A stretch of 64,000 nt of DNA from Avidesulfovibrio sp964369685 (GCA_964369685.1 CAYJFB010000009.1:21019-85018); one strand, 5' to 3'. Positions 36,055 through 46,278 are shown, counted from the stretch's first letter. Translations and numbers: made by a program. Notes: generated by a model not told the origin, from the letters alone.

Positions 36055-38043
36055 GTGAAGATCAGTTTACAGAATGTGAGCAAAGCGTTTAACGGACGCG
36101 ATATTTTTCATGATTTTTCACAAGAAATCGATGCAGGGGTCAGACTGTGTGTCTGTGGCCCCAACGGGTGTGGCAAATCAACCTTATTACGCATGTTGGC
36201 GGGCGTTGAAACACCTGACGGCGGCAAAGTGGTTTTACCGCGCAACTGCCGGGTGGGGTATGTCGAACAGAATTTGGAAGGTGCCGTCTTAGAGCGTCCT
36301 TTATTGGCATGGGTTATGGATGTGTTGCCTGCATGGGTTGATTTTTGGTCAGATTGGGATCATGCCGTGAAGACGGAGGATAAAGAAGCCTTGGCGCGTT
36401 TGGGCATTCGTCAGCATGAGCTTGAGGCACAATACGGCTATAACCCCGAACAACGCGCTCGGACGGTGCTTTCAGGGTTGGGTTTTGCAGAGAGCATGTG
36501 GTATTTACCGCTCAAGCAGCTTTCCGGAGGTTGGCGTGAGCGTGCAAAATTGGCGCGCGTCTTGGTTGCCGGTGCAGACGTGCTTTTATTGGACGAACCG
36601 ACAAACCACTTAGATATTGAAGCGGTTGAATGGCTTGAAAATTTTCTGATGGAATATCGCGGAGCCTTGGTGTTTGTGGCGCATGATCGCATTTTTATGG
36701 ATCGGGTCGGATCCCATGTATTATATTTAGGTAGCGTGAAACCATTATTTCGCAAATTGACATTCAGCCAATTTGTCAGCATGCAAGAGGAGCTCGAAGA
36801 TCAGCGCGAACGTGAAGCAGAACGTTTGCATACCGAGCTTGAACGAAAAATGGATTTTGTTCGTCGCTTTGGCGCAAAGGCAAGTAAAGCCAGACAAGCA
36901 GGCTCTCGACAAAAAATGGTCAAAAAGCTTGAAAAAGAACTGGAAGGTTTTCGTCCTGCTCCGAAACGAAAAGAACTACATTTTAAATGGCCCGAAGTGC
37001 CGCAATCAGACAAAACCGTCTTATCAACAGCAGATTTGGCGTTTCAATTTAAAGACGGCACAACATTGTGGCCGGCATTGACGTTCACTCTTTTTCAGGG
37101 GCAACGCGTGGCGCTTGTGGGGCCAAACGGCATAGGTAAATCAACACTGCTCAAAGTGTTGACGGGACACACCGTGCGAGCGGGCGGCAGTGTCACCTTT
37201 GGCAACAATGTGCGTTTGGGTTATTACAGCCAGCACCAGACAGACATTTTAAACACCACGGGAACCGTACTCGGTGAAATTCGACGCCTTGCAGACCCAC
37301 GCACGACAGAAGAAGAATTAATGAGTGTTTTGGGACTGTTTTTATTGGGTCAGGGCTATTTTGATCGCGTTGTGGGTTCGTTATCGGGCGGCGAACGCAG
37401 TCGCTTGGTGTTGGCATCGTTATTTTTGACACGCGCCAATTTTCTGGTGTTGGACGAACCGACAAACCATTTGGATTTGGAAAGTCGCGAAGCGTTGGTT
37501 GAGGCTCTGAGTCATTTCACGGGAACCATTTTATTGGTTGCCCACGATCGGTATTTACTTTCTGAAGTGACAGAAGAAGCGTGGGCCATTTCCGATCAAG
37601 GGATCCGTGTCTATGCAGATGGTTTTGAAGCCTACGATGCCGACCGTCGTGCAACGTTGCTTGCTCAACGCAATGACAATACCAATACCGTTTCTCCCGC
37701 TACAGACAATGAAACAAGCGCGCTGAGTCGTGAAGAATTAAAAAAACTCAAACGCGAACAAGCCGAACAGCGCAATCAAATATATAAAGAATTGAAACCA
37801 AAACAAGAACGCTATGCAAAGCTGGAATCAGAATTTGAAGCGGTGCTCTCAGAGCAAGGCGAGCTTGAAGCAACACTCAACGATCCGACAACGTATGCCG
37901 ACGGTGAACAAGCTGCAACGCATTTGAAACGTTTCGGTCTGTTGCGTGAACGCAGTGAAGAGCTGATGGAGCAGATGGCAGAACTTGAAAGCGACATTGC
38001 CGATCTGGAATCTCGACGGGCTGCACTTTCATTGTCGGAATAG
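36055..38043 (+). CDS. ABC-F family ATPase (Uup/EttA-like)
   Basis: Soluble ribosome-associated ATPase without membrane segments. 662 residues with two nucleotide-binding domains: Walker A GPNGCGKST and GPNGIGKST, signatures LSGGWRERAKLA and LSGGERSRLVLA, Walker B DVLLLDEPTNHLD and NFLVLDEPTNHLD. The linker carries a charged helical arm (about 240-300), and the C-terminal 100 residues form a coiled coil as in Uup/YfmR. GTG start at 36055 with AAGGGA. The subgroup is uncertain. Confidence 0.93.
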   Translation: MKISLQNVSKAFNGRDIFHDFSQEIDAGVRLCVCGPNGCGKSTLLRMLAGVETPDGGKVVLPRNCRVGYVEQNLEGAVLERPLLAWVMDVLPAWVDFWSDWDHAVKTEDKEALARLGIRQHELEAQYGYNPEQRARTVLSGLGFAESMWYLPLKQLSGGWRERAKLARVLVAGADVLLLDEPTNHLDIEAVEWLENFLMEYRGALVFVAHDRIFMDRVGSHVLYLGSVKPLFRKLTFSQFVSMQEELEDQREREAERLHTELERKMDFVRRFGAKASKARQAGSRQKMVKKLEKELEGFRPAPKRKELHFKWPEVPQSDKTVLSTADLAFQFKDGTTLWPALTFTLFQGQRVALVGPNGIGKSTLLKVLTGHTVRAGGSVTFGNNVRLGYYSQHQTDILNTTGTVLGEIRRLADPRTTEEELMSVLGLFLLGQGYFDRVVGSLSGGERSRLVLASLFLTRANFLVLDEPTNHLDLESREALVEALSHFTGTILLVAHDRYLLSEVTEEAWAISDQGIRVYADGFEAYDADRRATLLAQRNDNTNTVSPATDNETSALSREELKKLKREQAEQRNQIYKELKPKQERYAKLESEFEAVLSEQGELEATLNDPTTYADGEQAATHLKRFGLLRERSEELMEQMAELESDIADLESRRAALSLSE

Positions 38044-38054
38044 CAGATTTTGCT

Positions 38055-38087
38055 GTTTTTCGGGGGGATTCTTTTCCCCCCGAAAAA
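38055..38087. terminator. Bidirectional terminator between ABC-F gene and lon
   Basis: TTTTTCGGGGGGA pairs with CCCCCCGAAAAA around ATTCTTTT. The T and A runs on both flanks serve the convergent genes. Confidence 0.9.
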
Positions 38088-38092
38088 AGCAT

Positions 38093-40573
38093 TTATTTTT
38101 TTATGTCTTCCGTTAATAAAGCAAAATCAATGATTTCTTGCACGTGTGCAGCGGTATGAATTTGAATTTTTTTCCGCAATTCTTGTGGAATATCTTCAAG
38201 ATCCTTCGCATTTTTAGCAGGAATGAAAGCGTGTTTCAAACCATAGGCCACGCCGGCAAGAATCTTTTCCTTAATCCCCCCGACGGGCAGGACGCGCCCT
38301 TGGAGTGATATTTCACCGGTCATACATAAATCACTCCGCACAGAGCGGTTTGTTAACAGTGAAAGCAAAGCTGTCAGCATGGTTACGCCTGCCGATGGGC
38401 CGTCTTTCGGCGTAGCGCCGTCGGGAACATGGATATGAATATCCAGATTGTCCGGAAAATCTTCAGGTAAATTCAATGCACCGGCGTGCGCTTTGGCGTA
38501 ACTCATCGCTGCTTGAGCGCTTTCTTTCATGACATCACCAAGCTTACCCGTCAAATTGAGGCCGCCCTTTCCTTTGGCAGAAACCGCCTCAACCTGTAAC
38601 ACTTCACCGCCGGCGACCGTCCAAGCAAGCCCCAAAGCCACACCGGGAGGCAACTCAGACTCACGATCCTCCTGAGGATAACGCGGGATTCCCAACAACT
38701 TGGAAAGTCCGGAGTTCACCACGCGGTATGGAGGCTTTTTGCCTTCTGCCTTACGGCGCGCCAACTTGCGGAACACAGCACCGATTTCGCGTTCCAAATT
38801 CCGCAAGCCCGCTTCGCGTGTGTATTCACGAATAATCCGTTCCAGTACGTTGTCGGGAAGCTGAACCTCGTCGCCTTCAAGGCCGTTTTCTTTCTGTTGG
38901 CGCGGAATTAAATACGTTTTGGCAATGGCCAATTTTTCTTGAGCTGTGTATCCTGAAAGATTAATAATTTCAAGCCGATCTCGCAAAGGTCCGGGAATGT
39001 TTTCCAAGTGGTTCGCCGTACAAACAAACAGTACCTTGGACAAATCAAACGGTACATTGAGATAATGATCGCTAAAATTCACATTTTGTTCCGGATCCAG
39101 CGCTTCAAGCAATGCAGAAGACGGATCACCTCGAAAATCGGCACCCAGTTTGTCGAGTTCATCAAGCATGATGACAGGGTTGCGCGTGCCGGCTTGTTTG
39201 AGTGCTTGAATGATTCGTCCCGGCATGGCACCGATATATGTGCGTCTGTGCCCGCGGATTTCCGCTTCGTCACGCATACCGCCCAAGGATATACGTTGAA
39301 ATTTACGATCCAAAGAACGGGCTATGGAACGCCCCAAAGACGTTTTACCCACGCCGGGAGGCCCCGCAAAACACAAAATGGAGCCTTTGGAATCAGGGTT
39401 CAATTTGCGCACGCTCAGATATTCAAGAATCCGTTCTTTTATTTTTTTCAAGCCATAATGATCTTCGTCAAGCACGTCGTGCGCTTTGATAATATCAAGC
39501 TGATCTTCAGAAAGCACAGACCATGGTAACTCCGCCAACCAATCCAAATACGTGCGAGCCACCGAAGCTTCTGCCGAATCACCGTGCATTGTCGCGAGGC
39601 GGCGCAATTGTTTATCTGCTTCTTTGCGTGCTTCTTCGGGCAATTGAGCGTCATCCAGGGCTTTACTCAATATTTCAAGTTCTTCTTCAGAGTCGCTTCC
39701 TTCGCCCAATTCTCGCCGAATGGCTTTGAGTTGTTCGCGTAAGAAGTATTCTCTTTGGGCTTTGTCCATGCCCTCGCGAGCTGAGGTTTGAATTTTTACC
39801 TGCATGGCAGCAACTTCGGCTTCACGCACAAGGTTAGCAACCACCATATGCAAGCGTTCCATGGGATCAAGGCAAGCCAAGATCTCTTGAGCTTCTTCAA
39901 GTTTCAAACGCAAATTGGCGGCGATCAAGTCGGCAATGCGTCCCGGTTCATTGACACTTGAAAGCACATTCATAATCTCTGCCGTGGGAATACCGCGCAT
40001 CGCCAAAATGCGTTCGCACTGTTCACGGGCAAAACGCACCAAGGCTTCTTGTTCGGCTTCGGGCGTGCGAATCGGCAATTCTTGCAACAATTCAATGTCT
40101 GCGGTAAGAAACTCGCCTTCTGTATGCAAAGTCACCATACGCGCTCTGGCAAGTCCTTGAACCAAGGCTTTGAGGTGTCCGTCGGGCATCTTTAAAAGAC
40201 GCATAATAACAGCAACGGAACCCACCTCAAACAAATCTTCTTGTGTGGGATCTTCAACGGCTTCATCTTTTTGCGTACATAGAAAAAGGTGCCGACTGCC
40301 TTGTGCTGCCGCTTCAACCGCGTGTGCCGAGGTTTCACGTCCCACAAGCAACGGAACAATCATATAATTAAACACAGCCACATCACGCAACGGTAACACC
40401 GGCAATTCTGTGGGAATATTGTTCAACATGTCATCATACCCGGATTCGGACGAATCTGAGCGTTCGCGGCGATCCGTGACGCCAGGCAATGTTTTACTGC
40501 GTCGCACTCGGCGACGACGCGGTGTTTTCGTATTATCCGGCGGATTGGTTTTATCATCATTAGAAGATGTCAT
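38093..40573 (-). CDS. lon: ATP-dependent protease Lon
   Basis: Cytoplasmic AAA+ serine protease for misfolded and regulatory proteins. 826 residues from ATG 40573 (AAGGA site); the frame is open further but without a site. The N-terminal tail is rich in Ser, Asp and Arg and disordered. Substrate-binding LON domain begins LPVLPLRDVAVFN. Walker A is GPPGVGKTS. The catalytic dyad lies in DGPSAGVTM (Ser) and GGIKEKILAG (Lys). No heat-shock promoter was recognised upstream. Confidence 0.97.
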   Translation of the reverse strand: MTSSNDDKTNPPDNTKTPRRRRVRRSKTLPGVTDRRERSDSSESGYDDMLNNIPTELPVLPLRDVAVFNYMIVPLLVGRETSAHAVEAAAQGSRHLFLCTQKDEAVEDPTQEDLFEVGSVAVIMRLLKMPDGHLKALVQGLARARMVTLHTEGEFLTADIELLQELPIRTPEAEQEALVRFAREQCERILAMRGIPTAEIMNVLSSVNEPGRIADLIAANLRLKLEEAQEILACLDPMERLHMVVANLVREAEVAAMQVKIQTSAREGMDKAQREYFLREQLKAIRRELGEGSDSEEELEILSKALDDAQLPEEARKEADKQLRRLATMHGDSAEASVARTYLDWLAELPWSVLSEDQLDIIKAHDVLDEDHYGLKKIKERILEYLSVRKLNPDSKGSILCFAGPPGVGKTSLGRSIARSLDRKFQRISLGGMRDEAEIRGHRRTYIGAMPGRIIQALKQAGTRNPVIMLDELDKLGADFRGDPSSALLEALDPEQNVNFSDHYLNVPFDLSKVLFVCTANHLENIPGPLRDRLEIINLSGYTAQEKLAIAKTYLIPRQQKENGLEGDEVQLPDNVLERIIREYTREAGLRNLEREIGAVFRKLARRKAEGKKPPYRVVNSGLSKLLGIPRYPQEDRESELPPGVALGLAWTVAGGEVLQVEAVSAKGKGGLNLTGKLGDVMKESAQAAMSYAKAHAGALNLPEDFPDNLDIHIHVPDGATPKDGPSAGVTMLTALLSLLTNRSVRSDLCMTGEISLQGRVLPVGGIKEKILAGVAYGLKHAFIPAKNAKDLEDIPQELRKKIQIHTAAHVQEIIDFALLTEDIKK

Positions 40574-40678
40574 TACGAATTCCTTTACAACTGGACTGTT
40601 CCATAAAGGGTTATCAGTTCGTTGAAAAAACACAATATATGCTTTTTTGTAAAACGACGAAAAAAGCATATCGAACAA

Positions 40679-41482
40679 TCAGAGCGGAGGAAGGATTCCT
40701 TCTTCTCTTAAACCGATATAATCATCGTTTATCAAAATAATGTGTTCCAGCAAGCAAAGATCTGTCGCACGCGCGGCTTCATCCATGCGGCGTGTGATGT
40801 CAATATCTTGAGCTGAAGCTCCGCTCCCGCCCGGGTGATTGTGTACCAAAATGATTCCCCAAGCATGCAAACGTAACGCTTCACGAATCACTTCTTGAGG
40901 AAAAAATAGAGCCGCATTGAGTGTACCCTGTGCAAAGGGAACCCAAGAAATCAAATGCAATCGAGTATCAACATAAGCCACCCACAACATTTCAATTTTG
41001 GCGTTGCCCAAACGGGCGCGAGCCATTTTCACCACATTGTGAACTGTCGCAAGCGTTTCGCCTTGGACAATCGGACATTCGACATATCGAGCCTGCAATT
41101 CACGAAACAAGTCCCAAAGTTCCGTCGTTTTTTTCCCCAAACCCGGAATGCTCAATAAATCCTCAGCTGACGCATCAAGCACCATACGGATGGATCCAAA
41201 ACGCTCCAATAAAGCGTGAGCGAGAGGACGGGTATCTTTGCGTGGTAAAACAAAAGTCAGCAGTAATTCAAGAAGTTTATATTCCGGAGCTGTGCGTAAG
41301 TTGGAAAAAACTTCTTCTCTTAGGCGTTTGCGATGTCCTGTTTGGAAACGCGCCACAGCCTCATGAAGCTCTTGTTTCACGTATTGTATATCGTTGTCGT
41401 TTGATACCAAAAGCTCTTTTGACACGGTAAGCTGTTTTTCAGAATCCGTTTCGGGAACAGGATCTGGAGTCACATCTTTCAT
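40679..41482 (-). CDS. radC: RadC-family JAB/MPN-domain protein
   Basis: 267 residues. A helix-hairpin-helix-like region (LLSIPGLGKKT) precedes the C-terminal MPN+ domain, where the metal motif HNHPGGSGASAQDID is intact, so a metalloprotease or nuclease activity is possible; the biological role of RadC is unsettled. The first 60 residues are charged and family-atypical. lon follows after 105 bases in the same direction. Confidence 0.92.
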   Translation of the reverse strand: MKDVTPDPVPETDSEKQLTVSKELLVSNDNDIQYVKQELHEAVARFQTGHRKRLREEVFSNLRTAPEYKLLELLLTFVLPRKDTRPLAHALLERFGSIRMVLDASAEDLLSIPGLGKKTTELWDLFRELQARYVECPIVQGETLATVHNVVKMARARLGNAKIEMLWVAYVDTRLHLISWVPFAQGTLNAALFFPQEVIREALRLHAWGIILVHNHPGGSGASAQDIDITRRMDEAARATDLCLLEHIILINDDYIGLREEGILPPL

Positions 41483-41925
41483 AGAATTAAGCTGTCCTTC
41501 TGAATAGGCAAGATGTTGTTGAGGATTTTTATCACAACGTGCAACATACTGATTCAGGAAAATATGACTATCAATGTAATATGTATGATCTTATAGCTTT
41601 TACAAGACTATGTACAGAGCAATTTTTTATTGTTTAAATTGGAATTTTGTATTTTTAGAGTACATAAAATATATTCAATAAAAAAGAAAAGAGGCTGTTT
41701 AATGCAAGTATAACAATCACAAGGACACTGCCCCAACATGCAGGTATGGCGTGCATATGGCGCATTGAGACAGTGTCGTTCAAAACACATCTGGCTTCTT
41801 AAAAAGCATATATACTGAGACGTGCACCACGTTGAGATACGGTTTAAACAATCGTGTGCTATTCAATGAATACACAATTGATCTGTTTTCCTATACGATC
41901 TATGGATTTGTCAACGTGTGAATGT
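41483..41925. other. AT-rich intergenic region with one hairpin
   Basis: No gene was found in these 443 bases. At 41724-41777 GACACTG pairs with CAGTGTC and, inside, ATGCA with TGCAT; no T tract follows. The rest is AT-rich and is probably the radC promoter and the 5' region of the downstream leftward gene. Confidence 0.4.
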
Positions 41926-42516
41926 TTATGCTTGTGCTCGTTGTTCCAGAGCTTTTTGCAAATAGTTTGCTATTTCTTTGTCTTCGGGGTTGGCTTCCGA
42001 ACCGCGTTTGAGATACGGCAAGGCACGGCGCACTTCTCCCGCGTCCAACAAGGCTTTTCCGATAAACAAAAAAAGACGGTGTTCATCTTTATAGTGCGTC
42101 AAGGCTTCGGCAAAATTGGCATCGGCTTCTGATGCTTGGCCTTGTTCCAACAGTTTCAAGCCCATATTCAGCGCCTGATCGAGTTTTTGTTTTCGCCCCA
42201 TGGCGTCGTCAAACCCTTCATATTCCAGTTCGTGTTTAATTTTTTTGTATAAGTCAACAAGCTGTACCAGTATTTTGCGTTCACTGCCGGGCTGATACAT
42301 CAGCTGACCTTGTAAATGCTTTTTGATCAGTTCATCGCGACCCAAAAGTTGAACAGCATCACGAATCAAACCCCGAACATCCGCAGGCGGAGGGGTGTTG
42401 CTTTCTACAACGCCCTTTAAACCCATCACTGCAGCGGTAAGAGCACGAAGCGTTTCATTACGCAAAAAGTATGGTTTCACACGACCAAGCTGTTCACGAA
42501 TTGCTCGAATATCCAT
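41926..42516 (-). CDS. Helical TPR-like protein of unknown function
   Basis: 196 residues, no signal or membrane segment. The C-terminal third is TPR-like (ALTHYKDEHRLFLFIGKALL and RRALPYLKRGSEANPEDKEIA); the N-terminal part is helical (AIREQLGRVKPYFLRNETL). ATG 42516 has GGAGG ten bases upstream. Gene content and neighbours give no function. Confidence 0.6.
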   Translation of the reverse strand: MDIRAIREQLGRVKPYFLRNETLRALTAAVMGLKGVVESNTPPPADVRGLIRDAVQLLGRDELIKKHLQGQLMYQPGSERKILVQLVDLYKKIKHELEYEGFDDAMGRKQKLDQALNMGLKLLEQGQASEADANFAEALTHYKDEHRLFLFIGKALLDAGEVRRALPYLKRGSEANPEDKEIANYLQKALEQRAQA

Positions 42517-42540
42517 AAGAAAGCAGCCTCCAAAATACAC

Positions 42541-42999
42541 AGTTGAGAAAGATTTATGGTAATACAGGATTCATTCTTTGACAAAATTGTAAAAAACAAG
42601 AACAATGTTGTTTCGATTTATTGTGCGCCGTGCTCTCATCAATCACGGTGTAAAAAGCCTATGCTATTTTCAATGAAATTTCCAGTCTTGCGTAAAATGT
42701 AAGCAAATAAACTTTTTTATAAGAATATCACAACATTATCGTTTATCCTTGAAAAGGATTTAGAAAAGGACTGGACGAAGTTACACTTTGCGTATACTCT
42801 TTCAGCAGACCTTTTTGACTGTCACGATTCGCACAAAATTTAAAAACAAATCAGATTTTTTGTGTAATCATGCCGCTATGTAAAAAAAGAATGTCAGATG
42901 ATATGACTTCTGATGAACAATATTTTTTTACAAAAAAAGACATTCTTTTACGGTATGACTTCGCAAAATATTGTTTTACTGTCTGAGGAGAAAAGAAAC
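42541..42999. other. Intergenic region, nothing recognised
   Basis: A 459-base AT-rich divergent gap between the TPR-like gene and cheX. It must hold both promoters, but no sigma-54, sigma-28 or strong sigma-70 site could be assigned by eye. Confidence 0.4.
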
Positions 43000-43470
43000 A
43001 TGCCTAGCGGTATACAATTTGCAAAACCCTTTGTTCAAGCGACTATCCATGTTCTCACGACAATGGCATCAATCACCCCCACACCGGGCACGCCGTATGT
43101 GAAAAGTAGCAGTCGGGCACAGGGCGATGTGTCAGCCATTGTAGGAATAACAGGAGACCAAACAGGTTCGATCGCTTTGACATTCAGTAAACAATGTGCC
43201 ATTGCCATTGTTAGGAATATGCTCGGTGAACACATTGAAGACATCATCAACGACACCAAAGACGCCGTTGGTGAAATCACCAACATGATTTCTGGCCAAG
43301 CTCGAGCAGGCCTTGTGTCTCTCGGAGTAACATTTCAAGGCTCAACTCCTTCCATTATTATGGGTAATGGACATACCATTTGTCACTATGCCGACGCCGC
43401 CGTGGTCGCCATCCCCTTCAAAACAGAACATGGCGAGTTTACATTGGAGTTTGCGTTTGCAGACAATTGA
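43000..43470 (+). CDS. CheX-family chemotaxis phosphatase
   Basis: 156 residues; CheX-like fold with the phosphatase motif ExxN in DAVGEITNMISGQAR, flanked by FVQATIHVLTTM and the C-terminal GEFTLEFAF strand. It would dephosphorylate CheY-P. ATG 43000 follows AGGAG. csrA and fliW lie immediately downstream, so the group is motility-related; no che or flagellar structural gene is in the window. Confidence 0.88.
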   Translation: MPSGIQFAKPFVQATIHVLTTMASITPTPGTPYVKSSSRAQGDVSAIVGITGDQTGSIALTFSKQCAIAIVRNMLGEHIEDIINDTKDAVGEITNMISGQARAGLVSLGVTFQGSTPSIIMGNGHTICHYADAAVVAIPFKTEHGEFTLEFAFADN

Positions 43471-43531
43471 TGTCGTGGATTGTGTCTTTTTTCAAATACG
43501 GAAGCATGTGCAACAGTAAAACGGAAAACCT

Positions 43532-43765
43532 ATGCTGATTTTAACCCGACGCCCCGGAGAAACCGTCCATATAGGGGATGAAATTCGCGTTACCGTGCTT
43601 GGCATGCAAGGCAAACAAGTCAAGTTGGGTATTGATGTGCCTGCTTCAATGGTGGTTTATAGGGAAGAGCTGTATCGGCGTGTTCAAGAAGAAAACCGTA
43701 TGGCGCTTGAAGTGTACAACGATGACCTGGTGGCGGCAACACAACTATGGAAGACAACACAATAA
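43532..43765 (+). CDS. csrA: Carbon storage / motility regulator CsrA
   Basis: RNA-binding translational repressor; 77 residues opening MLILTRRPGETVHIGD, with GKQVKLGIDVPASMVVYREE. A slightly long C-terminal helix is typical of CsrA that binds FliW. The next gene overlaps it by 19 bases. In the family CsrA represses flagellin translation and FliW antagonises it. Confidence 0.97.
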   Translation: MLILTRRPGETVHIGDEIRVTVLGMQGKQVKLGIDVPASMVVYREELYRRVQEENRMALEVYNDDLVAATQLWKTTQ

Positions 43766-44211
43766 CTGTACAAACCCGTTTGGGTGAACGCTGTATTGAT
43801 CCCGATAAAATTGTGCATTTTCCGCGTGGATTGATTGGCTATGAGCAACTTTGTCAATTCACATTATTGGAATTGCGTCCCGATGCGCCCTTTCTTATTT
43901 TACAAAGCCTTGATGAAGTCCACATCGGTCTGCTTGTTGCCGATCCGTTTACCTTTATCGACAATTATACCATACACGCAGGAACGACAGAAAAACAACT
44001 CTTGCAAGTTGACGATCTTTCAAACCTTGCCGTCTTGGTCACAGCCACCATTCCACACGGTAAACCGGAAGAAACATCCATCAATCTGACCGGCCCAATC
44101 TTGATCAATTACCAAGAACGGATTGGTTTACAAGTGCCTCAAACAGAAGGCGGCTTTCCCCCACACTATAACATCTATTCTACGGAAAAAAATACTACGG
44201 AAATACCGTAA
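43747..44211 (+). CDS. fliW: Flagellar assembly factor FliW
   Basis: 154 residues. Binds CsrA and flagellin, coupling flagellin export to its synthesis. Signatures FPRGLIGYEQLCQFTL, DAPFLILQSLDEVHIGLLVADPF and TVNLTGPILIN-type sequence (here SINLTGPILINY). Overlap with csrA by 19 bases gives translational coupling; no separate ribosome site was seen. Confidence 0.95.
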   Translation: MEDNTITVQTRLGERCIDPDKIVHFPRGLIGYEQLCQFTLLELRPDAPFLILQSLDEVHIGLLVADPFTFIDNYTIHAGTTEKQLLQVDDLSNLAVLVTATIPHGKPEETSINLTGPILINYQERIGLQVPQTEGGFPPHYNIYSTEKNTTEIP

Positions 44212-44246
44212 AAAACGTCTGCAACGCGTCAAAAAGGCCATGTTCA

Positions 44247-45089
44247 GTGCCCGAACTCCCCGAAGTTGAAACCATTGCCAGAACGCTCTCTCCACAGGTT
44301 GTCAAACAAACTGTTGTTGCAACACGCGTATTCTATCCTGCAACCGTTGAAGGCTTTGCACCTCTGCATAATCTTGAAGGTGCGGAGATTGTTGGTGTCG
44401 GACGACGCGGAAAACTCTTGCTGTTACAGACAACACATCAAAGAAAGACTGAATGTACAGGGCTGGCTCTGCATCTGCGCATGACAGGGCGTGTTTTTGT
44501 CTATCCACAAAATGCCGAACCGAATCCACATACACGACTGATCTTGACGCTTCAAGGCTCCTTGGGCTGTAGGCAACTTTTTTTTGATGACGCGCGTAAA
44601 TTTGGACGCGCGCGTCTTTTGACTCCGCAAAATCTCACTCACTGGAACTTTTGGCAAACACTGGGGCCTGAACCGCTTGAAATGACGGCCGAAATGTTTA
44701 CAAAACGTTTTACCGAACGCCGTCGTACAGTAAAAAGTCTGCTTTTAGATCAACAGATAGTGGCCGGCATCGGCAATATTTATGCAGATGAAAGTCTGTT
44801 TCGTGCACGCATTCACCCCGCCACACAAGCACACCATGTATCACTCAAGCAGTTACACACACTGTTTGCCCATTTGCAAGATGTGTTACTCGAAGCCATT
44901 GCCGCGTGCGGAAGCTCCATAAAAGATTATCGTACGGCGCGCGGTGACGCCGGCTCATTCCAAAACGCATTCAATGTCTATGGACGCGCTCAACAACCGT
45001 GTCTGATCTGCCATACCACCCTGCAATCAACGCGCATAGGCGGACGAACAACCGTGTTTTGTCCCAGATGCCAACCGATAACTGACTGA
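44247..45089 (+). CDS. mutM: Formamidopyrimidine-DNA glycosylase
   Basis: Removes oxidised purines such as 8-oxoG and cleaves the abasic site. 280 residues beginning (GTG)PELPEVETIAR, in which Pro2 and Glu3 are catalytic. DDARKFGRARL and the helix-two-turn-helix QQIVAGIGNIYADESLF are present, and a C-terminal zinc finger CLICHTTLQ... CPRCQ is complete. AAGG lies upstream of the GTG. Probably the end of the csrA-fliW unit. Confidence 0.95.
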   Translation: MPELPEVETIARTLSPQVVKQTVVATRVFYPATVEGFAPLHNLEGAEIVGVGRRGKLLLLQTTHQRKTECTGLALHLRMTGRVFVYPQNAEPNPHTRLILTLQGSLGCRQLFFDDARKFGRARLLTPQNLTHWNFWQTLGPEPLEMTAEMFTKRFTERRRTVKSLLLDQQIVAGIGNIYADESLFRARIHPATQAHHVSLKQLHTLFAHLQDVLLEAIAACGSSIKDYRTARGDAGSFQNAFNVYGRAQQPCLICHTTLQSTRIGGRTTVFCPRCQPITD

Positions 45090-45143
45090 TTCGTAAAAAT
45101 AACAGCTTTTGTGTACCCTTCATTTGTAGGAGCATTGCATACT

Positions 45144-46220
45144 ATGAATAGATATGAACAGCGACGAGAACGTTTGCGTGCATTGATGCATCGACAAAAC
45201 ATTGATGCGTTGTTGATTTTTTCTCCTGCCAATCGTTTTTATCTTTCGGGCTTTGAATTGCATGATCCGCAATACAATGAAAGTGCCGGTTGCTTGTTGG
45301 TTCAACAAAACGGTCATGATTGGCTCTGCACTGACAGTCGGTATATTGATGCCGCAAAACGACTTTGGGATGCCGAACACATTTTTATGTATGCGACAAA
45401 CCCACTTGACATGCTGGGTGCGTTTGTAAAAAAAACGGTTCACGGTACACTGGGATTTGAAGCAAAATGCGTTTCCGTCGAACATTGGGATATTTTTTGC
45501 CAACACATGGACGAAAACATGTGTGTTAAAGCCGACGGCCTTGTCGAACAACTGCGTGTCATCAAAGACAAGGATGAAATCATACACATGCGTGCGGCGT
45601 GCGCACTCAATCATCAACTCATGAACGCTTTGCCCGAACAACTGGTTGTCGGTGCTTCCGAATGCGAGATAGCATGGATTATTGAACGTTTTTTTCGGGA
45701 AAACGGCGCGTCTGAATTGGCTTTTGGCAGTATTGTTGCTCGCAATGCCAACGCGGCATTACCACATTATCTGCCTGCCGAAGACGTGCGTTTAACTCGC
45801 GAGGATTGTTTGTTGGTGGATGTCGGTTGCCGCATGCAAGACTATTGTTCTGACCAAACAAGAACATTTTGGTTTGGCGACAACCCCACACCACGTTTTC
45901 GTGAAACTTTGGAAATAGTTCAAGAAGCTCAACAAGCCGGCATCGCTGCCATTCATCCCGGCGTAGAATGTCGCGAGGTGTATAGCGCCGCATTCGCGGT
46001 ATTTGAACATTACGGTGTTGCCGACGCCTTCACCCACGGATTGGGACACGGGATCGGTCTTGAAACGCACGAAGCCCCTTCACTGAACCGACACAGCATA
46101 ACAAAGCTGGCTCCGGGTATGATCGTTACTGTAGAACCGGGACTCTATTATCCCGAATGGGGTGGGATTCGTTGGGAATATATGGTGCTTGTGACAGAAG
46201 ACGGTGCCGAAATCATATAA
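45144..46220 (+). CDS. M24-family Xaa-Pro dipeptidase-type peptidase
   Basis: 358 residues, creatinase N domain then peptidase with all metal-ligand motifs: LLVDVGCRMQDYCSDQTRTFW (two Asp), GLGHGIGLETHE (His), VTVEPGLYY (Glu) and IRWEYMV (Glu). ATG 45144 is 11 bases from AGGAG; an in-frame TTG at 45135 is possible. Length and ending resemble PepQ/YpdF-type. It is 54 bases after mutM. Confidence 0.9.
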   Translation: MNRYEQRRERLRALMHRQNIDALLIFSPANRFYLSGFELHDPQYNESAGCLLVQQNGHDWLCTDSRYIDAAKRLWDAEHIFMYATNPLDMLGAFVKKTVHGTLGFEAKCVSVEHWDIFCQHMDENMCVKADGLVEQLRVIKDKDEIIHMRAACALNHQLMNALPEQLVVGASECEIAWIIERFFRENGASELAFGSIVARNANAALPHYLPAEDVRLTREDCLLVDVGCRMQDYCSDQTRTFWFGDNPTPRFRETLEIVQEAQQAGIAAIHPGVECREVYSAAFAVFEHYGVADAFTHGLGHGIGLETHEAPSLNRHSITKLAPGMIVTVEPGLYYPEWGGIRWEYMVLVTEDGAEII

Positions 46221-46257
46221 AAAGATTTTTGAGTACACCGCAGGATCAGAGGGGGGC

Positions 46258-46278
46258 TGGGGAAGCTGAGCTCCCCCA
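46258..46278. terminator. Hairpin between the M24 gene and pstA
   Basis: TGGGGAAGCT pairs with AGCTCCCCCA with one irregularity, between convergent genes; followed by an A-rich stretch that gives a T tract for the leftward pst transcript. Confidence 0.6.

Noticed and set aside
39008..39529. 173-codon antisense frame opposite lon
   Set aside because: Shadow of the highly conserved lon ATPase region; no ribosome site or motif.
42760..42800. Sigma-54 promoter upstream of cheX
   Set aside because: The TGGAC...TTTGC words have the wrong spacing between GG and GC.
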